10,233 nucleotides of DNA from Caldifarciminota bacterium RBG_13_43_14 (GTDB lineage Bacteria; Hydrothermota; Tepidihabitantia; SM23-42), in assembly GCA_001771735.1 (NCBI GenBank), contig MEUM01000161.1, forward strand, positions 6,046 through 16,278. The letters are read 5' to 3'. How positions within the stretch are numbered: the first letter of the stretch is position 1; each line of letters begins with the position of its first letter. Of the stretch, positions 1-5,121 are shown in pieces. The translations under genes and the position numbers were made by a program. Below the pieces are notes generated by a model, which searched no databases, was not told the DNA's origin, and saw only the letters and a program-made list of their open reading frames with translations.

Positions 1-51
1 GTAAAAAAAGTGCATCTATTGGACAAATTTGCGCCAGTCTTTTAAAACAGA

Positions 52-108
52 AAGAATGATGCATGATTCTTCATACACGTAATTACGTAATCAGTAATTA
101 TGTAATTA
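52..108. repeat. Imperfect palindrome plus 15-bp tandem repeat
   Basis: Two short structures lie in the gene-free left end. Positions 52-71 form a 20-bp imperfect palindrome: AAGAAT (52-57) pairs with ATTCTT (66-71) around a central ATGCAT. Positions 79-93 and 94-108 are a tandem 15-bp repeat, GTAATTACGTAATCA then GTAATTATGTAATTA, differing at two positions. I see no start codon with a ribosome site and no promoter here. Apart from the repeats at 146-288, I see nothing else in 1-300. Confidence 0.6.
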
Positions 109-145
109 ACAGATCGATTCTGGATCCTTGATAATAAGAATATAA

Positions 146-230
146 AGTGCTTCGCACTGGAAATACGCCACTTCGTGGCTGGAATAAATGCCTATGGCAT
201 GGAATACATGCGACTCCGTCGCTGGAATTT
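146..230. repeat. Array of four short hairpins with covarying stems
   Basis: Four small hairpins follow each other at 20, 23 and 20 bp spacing: GTGC-TTC-GCAC (147-157), GCCAC-TTC-GTGGC (167-179), ATGCC-TAT-GGCAT (189-200) and GCGAC-TCC-GTCGC (210-222). Each is followed by a conserved TGGAAWW box (158, 180, 200, 223). The stems differ in sequence from unit to unit, but each is perfectly self-complementary, so the structure is kept while the sequence is not. The array ends about 70 bp upstream of the promoter at 301. The translated frames across it look like repeat noise, so I treat it as non-coding. Confidence 0.75.
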
Positions 231-233
231 CTT

Positions 234-288
234 TTCGCGCTACGCGTTACGCGATACGCGCTACGGTTCTTTTTGGTCTACGGTCTAC
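234..288. repeat. 7-bp period tandem repeats (TACGCGN, GGTCTAC)
   Basis: TACGCGT, TACGCGA and TACGCGC run head to tail at 241-261, followed by a degenerate TACGGTT. After a short T-run, GGTCTAC occurs twice in tandem (275-281, 282-288). The CG-rich part is partly self-complementary. This is low-complexity repeat DNA continuous with the hairpin array and immediately upstream of a promoter. Confidence 0.6.
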
Positions 289-300
289 TGTTTTTTGCTA

Positions 301-328
301 TTGACAATGAGCTCAGCGGGGTTAATAT
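301..328 (+). promoter_or_regulatory. Sigma70-like promoter of the 352-1327 cluster
   Basis: TTGACA at 301-306 is a consensus -35 box, followed 16 bp later by TAATAT at 323-328. Transcription would start near 335, just upstream of the GGAGG at 340-344. This placement argues against any protein start upstream of about 335 in the following reading frame, including ATG codons at 175 and 307. Confidence 0.6.
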
Positions 329-351
329 TATTATGTGATGGAGGACAATAC

Positions 352-786
352 TTGGGTTTTTCCAGGAGAACAACCGGAATTGTTATGAGATACCGCAAAA
401 TATCCGGTATTGCCTGCATGCTTGCCTGGCTTGCAGGATCAGTGATAATAACAATACCCAATTGGTCATTTCTCAATGCTCAGGACTCTAAGAAGGAATC
501 CATTATTGAAGCGGAAAGCTTGTCAATACAAAAATATGTGCCGCCGGATACAGCACCGGCGGCAGCAAATGAGCCAAAAAACAATGGGAGTGGTGCGGGG
601 ATCAAATCTGAGAATGATTTGCGTAACGACAGTATCCCAATGCTCGCTAATCCGGATTCACTACTTTCTAAAGAAGAGTTACGGAAAAAGAGATTTATCG
701 GTACGGGTAGGGATATCGGTATCGCGTTCGCAACCTTGGTCGGATGGCTTGCGTTTATGTGGTTGGCCGCCAATCAACGCGAATGA
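352..786 (+). CDS. Small exported protein of unknown function with C-terminal membrane segment
   Basis: I do not recognise a family. I chose the TTG at 352 because GGAGG (340-344) lies seven bases upstream and the promoter at 301-328 excludes earlier starts, giving 144 residues. An ATG at 385 (133 residues) is the main alternative: it would give a textbook signal peptide (n-region MRYRK, a hydrophobic stretch, then LNA-Q), but its nearest SD-like AGGAG is 16 bases away. After the signal region comes a low-complexity, probably disordered stretch rich in Pro, Ala, Asn, Ser and Asp. A basic KKRF patch leads into one hydrophobic helix (starting DIGIAF) that ends five residues before the stop. The likely topology is an envelope protein anchored at its C-terminus. 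It is first in a tight cluster with 812-1240 and 1244-1327. Confidence 0.6.
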   Translation: MGFSRRTTGIVMRYRKISGIACMLAWLAGSVIITIPNWSFLNAQDSKKESIIEAESLSIQKYVPPDTAPAAANEPKNNGSGAGIKSENDLRNDSIPMLANPDSLLSKEELRKKRFIGTGRDIGIAFATLVGWLAFMWLAANQRE

Positions 787-811
787 TCTCGAATACTTCA
801 TTATAAAACAG

Positions 812-1240
812 ATGTTCATTTTCACCGTTTTTTTTATCGTTGTTGCAATTGCTTTGCAGGCCATATCGGTCGCCGGTGTTGAAAAAACAGTCGGCAAATT
901 GAAGGGTATGATCCGTGATGAGAACGATCTGCAATATGTGAAGAGAACTATCAATATGAATATGCAATTAGCGATTTTGTATATTGCTTTAAGTTTTCTC
1001 TATATAGTTGCTCTGGTGATAGCGATCGTGAACGGCGCATCGCTTGGTTCAGCGGCAATTAATCTGCTGGTATTCGGTATTATCACCTGGCCGGTAGGTA
1101 TTATCGGCAGGAGCTATGAAAAAAAGATCAAACAATTGAAGATCGAAAACAATAACGCAAAAATCGCAGCACGTTTTCTTGATTATCTTACCCAATGGCT
1201 TGAGCCGCGCTGGCAGATCTCGGACCGCGATATTATTTAA
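812..1240 (+). CDS. Small integral membrane protein, three predicted helices, unknown function
   Basis: The protein has 142 residues and I do not recognise its family. It opens directly with a hydrophobic helix (MFIFTVFFIVVAIALQ). A charged loop of about 25 residues follows (VEKTVGKLKGMIRDEN), then two helices around residues 50-73 and 77-97. The C-terminal tail is basic and amphipathic (YEKKIKQLKIENNN), possibly a short coiled coil, and ends in RDII. The frame is open far upstream, but those codons overlap the previous gene and read as non-protein. ATG 812 is the first credible start, 25 bases after the previous stop. It has no clear Shine-Dalgarno, which suggests coupled re-initiation from the upstream gene. 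The product probably acts in the same membrane compartment as its neighbours. Confidence 0.65.
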   Translation: MFIFTVFFIVVAIALQAISVAGVEKTVGKLKGMIRDENDLQYVKRTINMNMQLAILYIALSFLYIVALVIAIVNGASLGSAAINLLVFGIITWPVGIIGRSYEKKIKQLKIENNNAKIAARFLDYLTQWLEPRWQISDRDII

Positions 1241-1243
1241 ACT

Positions 1244-1327
1244 ATGAAGAGAAAGCGCATGTATATGCTATTCGGTTTATTTTTAATCCTGTTCGCAATG
1301 ATCTTTTCGAGTTGTGACGGCGGCTGA
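1244..1327 (+). CDS. 27-residue lipopeptide (micro-lipoprotein), possibly continued through UGA
   Basis: The ORF starts three bases after the previous stop. It encodes a basic n-region (MKRKR), a hydrophobic core (residues 9-21, LFGLFLILFAMIF) and a lipobox FSSC with Cys24. Only DGG follows before a TGA at 1325-1327. The predicted mature product is therefore a lipidated tetrapeptide, C-D-G-G, unless translation continues. No strong Shine-Dalgarno precedes ATG 1244; AAGAGAAAG gives weak support for the internal ATG at 1259. Aspartate directly after the lipidated Cys would, by the E. coli rule, favour inner-membrane retention. Alternatives are the stub of a decayed lipoprotein gene, or the first part of a 46-residue protein read through UGA (18 further codons to TAA at 1382-1384). 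Confidence 0.5.
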   Translation: MKRKRMYMLFGLFLILFAMIFSSCDGG

Positions 1328-1331
1328 CCCT

Positions 1332-1360
1332 ATGCCGGCACAAAGGATTTGTGCGAGCAT
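1332..1360 (+). other. Stable hairpin just after the UGA of the micro-lipoprotein
   Basis: ATGC (1332-1335) pairs with GCAT (1357-1360). A 2x2 internal loop (CG/GA) follows, then GCACAAA (1338-1344) pairs with TTTGTGC (1348-1354) across a GGA loop. No U-run follows (the next bases are AAAACAG), so it is not a canonical intrinsic terminator. Its position relative to the UGA resembles a bacterial SECIS; it could instead protect the 3' end of the 352-1327 transcript. The remainder of 1361-1422 shows nothing I can identify. Confidence 0.6.
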
Positions 1361-1422
1361 AAAACAGTTGAATCGAGCAGCTAAATAATCTCAGCACCAT
1401 TGTCGATCATAGAAATTCATTA

Positions 1423-1450
1423 TTGACACTCATAACGTTTTTATTATAAT
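1423..1450 (+). promoter_or_regulatory. Consensus promoter, probably leaderless
   Basis: TTGACA (1423-1428), a 16-bp spacer and TATAAT (1445-1450) match both consensus boxes exactly. The ATG at 1456 begins only five bases after the -10 box, where transcription itself should start. The mRNA for 1456-3269 should therefore begin at or within a base or two of its start codon. Confidence 0.75.
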
Positions 1451-1455
1451 TATCC

Positions 1456-2061
1456 ATGCAGATAAATTTAATATTCATTATTTTGATCCAGCAAATCATT
1501 ATTACTTCTCCCAATCGGCATTTTTCCGCCGAGATCGAATACCATCCTGGTACTGAACTGATTACCAGATCACTTACTCTGAAACATGATCAAACGGTAT
1601 GCTTCGTCAAAGAGTCACCCCATGGCGCCACTTTTTTTATAGATGATCTAGGAAGTATTTTCGGGATCGGCACCGACGCTTTGTATTTCTATGATCAACA
1701 GGGCAATGAAACCTTGATTCAAACATTAAATGCCCCCAATGGATTCATGTTTGTACCGGATTACTCCCTTTTTTTTGCATCAGATCTCGATGGATTACGT
1801 GCCTATAATCATGACGGGTCTTTAAAATACACTTTCCCGGCCTGCCGTTTATTCACAAGCACTGATATGGCAGATATCGTTGCTACGGTAACCGCTGAAT
1901 CGCTATGCGTTTATAATCAAGGTAACAGAATCTATTCGGCATTTCTCTCGAATCCTTATGTTTGGTCGATTGAAGTGAATGAGGATAAAAGCGTGATCCG
2001 ATTACAGTTGCCAACGGCAGTTGAGGAACATGAATATATAATACAGGCAGGTGGGAAATGA
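1456..2061 (+). CDS. Secreted beta-propeller-like protein
   Basis: The protein has 201 residues. The N-terminus is a hydrophobic export signal (residues 3-17, INLIFIILIQQIIIT) without the usual positive n-region, followed by a beta-rich body. Recurring units resemble propeller blades: GIGTDALYFYDQQGN, then FFASDLDGLRAYNHDG, then ATVTAESLCVYNQGN, each a strand followed by Y and a D/N-G turn. That suggests WD40- or PQQ-like blades, but there are too few for a closed propeller and I assign no family. The start is set by the promoter. The TGA stop overlaps the ATG of the M23 peptidase gene (ATGA at 2058-2061), so the two are probably translationally coupled and may act together at the cell surface. 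Confidence 0.65.
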   Translation: MQINLIFIILIQQIIITSPNRHFSAEIEYHPGTELITRSLTLKHDQTVCFVKESPHGATFFIDDLGSIFGIGTDALYFYDQQGNETLIQTLNAPNGFMFVPDYSLFFASDLDGLRAYNHDGSLKYTFPACRLFTSTDMADIVATVTAESLCVYNQGNRIYSAFLSNPYVWSIEVNEDKSVIRLQLPTAVEEHEYIIQAGGK

Positions 2062-3269
2062 TAATATTGCTCATACTCGTTTATGGATGGCCGCTTGCGC
2101 CTCAGGATTCGACCCAACCGTTGGGTAATAATTATGCGGAATATCAATATTATGGCGGCAGTCCTTATTTGCATTTGGGCATCGACGTCATGGGCATTAC
2201 GGTCGGGAAGCCGGTATACGCAGTTCAGTCCGGGATCGTAAAGGCCTGGCTGACGACGCAGGCCGAGTGGCATTGGCGCATCGCCACCGCTGATTACAAT
2301 ACATCAGACTCATGCGAAGGATGGTTATACGCACATATCGATGCTGACCGATATCATAAGAATGTCGGACAAACCGTGACCGAGGGAGAACTGATCGGTT
2401 ATCTGGTCGAATGGCCGGTAGTCGGTTTTGACCATTGTCACTTCTCCCGGATCAAAGATGCCGGTTCAGTGTGGTCTAACCCGGATTGGGCTTTTGTCAA
2501 AAACCCGCTGGTCATAATTGCTCCGTACAATGATACGGTCGCTCCGGTTTTTCAAAATGCTTACGGGTCTAATCTATTCGCCCTGTGCAATAATAATACG
2601 AGTCAGTATCAACCGCCGTCCAGCGTCACCGGCAGTATTGATATCATCGCCCGGATCTATGATCGTACCGGATATCCGTTGGCGGATACAGTGTGGGAGC
2701 GAATGATACCATACAAGATCGAATATGAGATACATGGGCCTCAGAACAAACCGCTGGAATTATCTTTCATTTTTCACGGGCGATTTTTAACAACAAGTAA
2801 TGTCGGAGTTATATACAAAGACGATGGTGTATGTAATACCCAGGGTGATTATGAGAACCGCGATTATTATTTCATTGTCACCAATACTGACGGCGATAGC
2901 TTGCTTGAATCGAGCGATGCCAATTATTCATGGGTGACAACTGGTTATCCTGACGGCAATTACTGGATCATTGTTACGGCCTATGATGCGGCCGGTAATT
3001 CCGGCAAGGACAGCATGATGGTAACGATCGACAATATCGGCATTGTTGAATCCTTCGAAGAAATGGCCGATAATATGCTCATGGTTATTCCGAACCCCAA
3101 TCACGGGGAGTTCCGGATCAACCGTAGTGATGCGATTCTGGTCAACTCCTGCGGTCAGGTCATCGCTCAGGGGAGAACAACGTTTACCGGGTTAAAACCA
3201 GGTGTGTATTTCTTGATCTCAAAACATAACGATCAAACTATCCGTCAGAAGATCATTGTTGTCGATTGA
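2058..3269 (+). CDS. Secreted M23 (LytM-type) metallopeptidase with T9SS-like sorting tail
   Basis: The 403-residue product would cleave peptide cross-links in peptidoglycan, as is usual for family M23 zinc peptidases. A short hydrophobic signal (MIILLILVYGWPLA) leads into the catalytic domain at about residues 30-150. There HLGIDV supplies the HxxxD ligands (His39, Asp43), YAHID supplies His93, and DHCHF supplies the HxH pair (His126, His128). The intervening VGQTVTEGELIGYL is the typical M23 glycine-bearing segment. Residues about 160-330 are Ig-like/beta-sandwich (YDAAGNSGKDSMMVTIDN). Residues about 340-403 form a type-A sorting domain, with PNPNHGEFRI near its start and LKPGVYFL then KIIVVD at the end. 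AGGTGGG (2049-2055) lies upstream of the ATG, and the gene overlaps its upstream partner by four bases. All key residues are present, so I expect an active enzyme. Confidence 0.88.
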   Translation: MIILLILVYGWPLAPQDSTQPLGNNYAEYQYYGGSPYLHLGIDVMGITVGKPVYAVQSGIVKAWLTTQAEWHWRIATADYNTSDSCEGWLYAHIDADRYHKNVGQTVTEGELIGYLVEWPVVGFDHCHFSRIKDAGSVWSNPDWAFVKNPLVIIAPYNDTVAPVFQNAYGSNLFALCNNNTSQYQPPSSVTGSIDIIARIYDRTGYPLADTVWERMIPYKIEYEIHGPQNKPLELSFIFHGRFLTTSNVGVIYKDDGVCNTQGDYENRDYYFIVTNTDGDSLLESSDANYSWVTTGYPDGNYWIIVTAYDAAGNSGKDSMMVTIDNIGIVESFEEMADNMLMVIPNPNHGEFRINRSDAILVNSCGQVIAQGRTTFTGLKPGVYFLISKHNDQTIRQKIIVVD

Positions 3270-4076
3270 TCAGGCATTTTTTATCTTTTTATCGACAAAT
3301 ACTTTTTTGTTAAGCACACCAAAATCATCAAAACATATTTTCAAGCTAAGGACCATTGTCAAAACCACAGTGAGCGCAGTTGATGTGAATATCGCGATCA
3401 TTATTGCGATCTGATATTTTATTGCGAGCATCGGCGATACGCCGCCGAGTATTTGACCGGTCATCATGCCGGGTAGAAAAACAATGCCCATCGTTGCCAT
3501 GGTTGCAAGCGTCGGTTGAAAAGCAGCGACCAGGCTGTTGCGGAAATAGGGGAGCAGGGCTTCAAATTGGCTGGCACCTGCTGCCAACTGGTATAGATAG
3601 CGATTTTCATTTCGTTTTAAACTTCGGTAGAAATTATCGAGTCCTATTATATCACTGCGCAGCGAATTACCTAATAACATGCCGCCGATCACGATCAGAT
3701 AGCGGGCGTCAAGGATATCTTTAATATCAATCAGCAGCCAATTAAAAAACAAAACGATCGAGATCGTACTGATCGCGAGGGCGAGAAAAGCGGTGGTAAT
3801 GAATTTACTGACCTTTACTGTAGTTTTTGATACGACATTATGAGCCGCGACCGCGATCATGATCAATAGCCATAGGGTATTCAGCCAGGCGTAGTTATAC
3901 TGAAAAAGGTATTTCAAAAAGATACCGATCAGTATTAACTGCATGCCCATACGTAACACCGCATTGATCATTGTGCGGATCAAACCAAGCTTGAAAATAA
4001 TACTGATCAGAATTGGTACAATTAACATCAACGAGCCGAGGATCAATGCGATATTTGAGATATCAGGTGTTTGCAT
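3270..4076 (-). CDS. fetB: ABC transporter permease, FetB/YbbM (UPF0014) family, iron export
   Basis: This 268-residue polytopic membrane protein matches the FetB/UPF0014 family in length and layout. Hydrophobic helices lie near residues 9-27, 34-56, 65-80, 92-114, 126-137 and 185-220, with one more before the C-terminus. The family signature is clear at MGIVFLPGMMTGQILGG, near residues 196-212, with the preceding cytoplasmic stretch FRNSLVAAFQPTLATMATM. In E. coli FetAB, the pair is linked to iron efflux and oxidative-stress resistance; the substrate here is inferred. The start overlaps the end of the ATPase gene by 14 bases, and GGGG six bases before the ATG serves as an SD. The gene ends tail-to-tail with the M23 gene with no intervening base. 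Confidence 0.88.
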   Translation of the reverse strand: MQTPDISNIALILGSLMLIVPILISIIFKLGLIRTMINAVLRMGMQLILIGIFLKYLFQYNYAWLNTLWLLIMIAVAAHNVVSKTTVKVSKFITTAFLALAISTISIVLFFNWLLIDIKDILDARYLIVIGGMLLGNSLRSDIIGLDNFYRSLKRNENRYLYQLAAGASQFEALLPYFRNSLVAAFQPTLATMATMGIVFLPGMMTGQILGGVSPMLAIKYQIAIMIAIFTSTALTVVLTMVLSLKICFDDFGVLNKKVFVDKKIKNA

Positions 4077-4707
4077 CGTTTACCCCGAGATCGATTACTT
4101 TGATATTTGTATGGTCAAGCCACAGAGGGTCGTGTCCGACCGTAAGAACAGTCGCCTGGCAATTAATAAAATATTCAATGACTTTCTTCTTAATCGCAAT
4201 ATCCATGAAGGCAGTTGGTTCATCCAAGAGAAAAACAGGCCGGTTAATCAGTAGGGCGATGATCAGGATGATGCGTTGTTTTTCACCTCCGGAAAGTTCG
4301 GCATAATCTTTATCCAAAATCCCGGGTTTGAGCCGTAAAAAATCGAGTCGCTCAATTATATCCTGTTTCGTGATTTGAGTATCCGAATTGATACGGTAAT
4401 TCAATACCGTCTGGATCAGGGCGTGTACATTACCATCACCAATATCAAGGTCCTGGCTGACATAGGCAATTTGATGCCTAAACGGCCAGATATTTTTTTT
4501 GGATATTGGTTGATTGTTAAAGAGTATTGATCCCCGGTCAACCTTTTGGAACCCAAGTAACGCTTTTAATATTGTTGTTTTACCGACACCGGACAGCCCA
4601 TACAGCAGGATCTTTTCACCGGGCAATACATTGAAATTGAGATCTTTGAATAGTGGGACACCGTTGAAATCGATCCGGACATTTGCGAAACGAATGAGAG
4701 CAGGCAT
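4063..4707 (-). CDS. fetA: ABC transporter ATP-binding protein, FetA/YbbL type
   Basis: This 214-residue cytoplasmic ATPase drives the neighbouring FetB permease. Walker A is GLSGVGKTT (residues 37-45), the Q-loop glutamine is Q85 in YVSQD, the signature is LSGGE (138-142), Walker B is VFLLDEP (158-164) and the H-loop histidine is H192 in VGHD. All catalytic elements are present, and the length is normal for FetA. The start is ATG 4707. The -10 box of its promoter ends only 11 bases upstream, so the leader would be about five bases and the AGGA just upstream would lie outside the transcript. The 14-base overlap with fetB supports co-translation. A generic ABC ATPase is the fallback, but the partner gene makes FetA the best call. 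Confidence 0.88.
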   Translation of the reverse strand: MPALIRFANVRIDFNGVPLFKDLNFNVLPGEKILLYGLSGVGKTTILKALLGFQKVDRGSILFNNQPISKKNIWPFRHQIAYVSQDLDIGDGNVHALIQTVLNYRINSDTQITKQDIIERLDFLRLKPGILDKDYAELSGGEKQRIILIIALLINRPVFLLDEPTAFMDIAIKKKVIEYFINCQATVLTVGHDPLWLDHTNIKVIDLGVNDANT

Positions 4708-4718
4708 ATTTAGATCCT

Positions 4719-4746
4719 ATTATAATGCGATAAATGAATAAGTCAA
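4719..4746 (-). promoter_or_regulatory. Promoter of fetAB
   Basis: Read on the minus strand, TTGACT (4746-4741), a 16-bp spacer and TATAAT (4724-4719) precede the fetA start at 4707. Transcription would begin near 4712, giving an almost leaderless mRNA. The -35 box lies 13 bp from the -35 box of the divergent csp promoter, so the two could compete or share a regulator. I see no clear Fur box. Confidence 0.65.
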
Positions 4747-4759
4747 ATAAAATTAATTA

Positions 4760-4787
4760 TTGACATATATTATTAGATAAATAAAAT
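4760..4787 (+). promoter_or_regulatory. Promoter of the cold-shock gene
   Basis: TTGACA (4760-4765), a 16-bp spacer and TAAAAT (4782-4787) form a strong sigma70-like promoter. The start site near 4794 gives a leader of about 62 bases before the GTG at 4857. Confidence 0.65.
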
Positions 4788-4810
4788 TAAGCAAGCGTTT
4801 CCGTAATATG

Positions 4811-4852
4811 GTGCTTTGGATCTTTGTATCTGAAGCATGGCTTGAAAGGAGG
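4811..4852 (+). promoter_or_regulatory. Structured csp leader with hairpin next to the Shine-Dalgarno
   Basis: In RNA, TGCTTTGGAT (4812-4821) pairs with ATCTGAAGCA (4828-4837) over a six-base loop, including two tandem G-U wobbles; G4811-U4838 can extend it. The hairpin ends seven to eight bases before the strong Shine-Dalgarno AAAGGAGG (4845-4852). A hairpin this close to the ribosome site is consistent with temperature- or factor-dependent control, as known for cspA leaders, but this is inference. Confidence 0.5.
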
Positions 4853-4856
4853 CTAT

Positions 4857-5066
4857 GTGTCAATCTACGGAAAAGTGAAATGGTTCGATGGCAAAAAGGG
4901 CTTCGGTTTCATTGAGAAAGAAGACGGGTCTGGTGACGTGTTCGTTCATTACGCTGATATTGCTGGCGAAGGTTATCGGACTCTTCGTGAAGGCGATAGA
5001 GTTAAGTTTGAGATAAGCCAATCTCCAAAAGGTGAGAAAGCCATGCAAGTCGAACGTGCCGAATAG
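4857..5066 (+). CDS. Cold-shock-domain RNA chaperone (CspA family)
   Basis: The protein has 69 residues, the normal size for a single cold-shock domain, an OB fold that binds single-stranded RNA and DNA and melts RNA structure. It begins MSIYGKVKWFDGKKG. RNP1 is KGFGFI (residues 14-19) and RNP2 is VFVHY (28-32), both intact with their aromatic residues; the C-terminal strand is KAMQVERAE. The start is GTG 4857, because AAAGGAGG (4845-4852) lies four bases upstream and the protein then begins exactly where the family does. The gene is monocistronic, with its own promoter at 4760 and a terminator at 5079-5108. Whether it is cold-induced or constitutive cannot be told from the coding sequence. 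Confidence 0.95.
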   Translation: MSIYGKVKWFDGKKGFGFIEKEDGSGDVFVHYADIAGEGYRTLREGDRVKFEISQSPKGEKAMQVERAE

Positions 5067-5078
5067 ATATTACAAAGC

Positions 5079-5108
5079 AAAAAGCCCCCTTTTCGGGGGC
5101 TTTTTTTT
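5079..5108. terminator. Strong bidirectional intrinsic terminator
   Basis: GCCCCC (5084-5089) pairs with GGGGGC (5095-5100) around TTTTC. Five A residues precede it and eight T residues follow it. It ends the csp transcript on the plus strand. Read on the minus strand it has a T-run of five, so it can also stop the lipoprotein transcript arriving from 5122. Confidence 0.93.
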
Positions 5109-5121
5109 GTTAGAATATTAT

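Noticed and set aside
146..230. Possible CRISPR array
   Set aside because: The units are 20-23 bp with a variable stem and constant spacer, the reverse of CRISPR organisation. No cas genes nearby.
147..338. Short reading frames crossing the repeat region
   Set aside because: They simply translate the hairpin array and TACGCG repeats and run through the promoter at 301; no ribosome site.
352..400. Twin-arginine signal (SRRTT) in the first gene when started at TTG 352
   Set aside because: The residues after SRRx do not fit the F/L-x-K consensus, and the downstream MRYRK signal is sufficient for Sec export.
476..811. Open reading frame upstream of the membrane protein, giving a 254-residue product
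   Set aside because: The first 112 codons overlap the 352-786 gene in another frame and give Arg/Ser/Cys-rich sequence without protein character. Hydrophobic, protein-like sequence starts only at ATG 812.
1325..1327. Genome-wide recoding of TGA as a sense codon
   Set aside because: TGA ends several genes at the expected place here (786, 2061, 3269 and both minus-strand stops at 3270 and 5679), and no recognised gene contains in-frame TGA.
1332..1360. Intrinsic terminator for the 352-1327 cluster
   Set aside because: The stem is good but no U-run follows; the downstream bases are AAAACAG.
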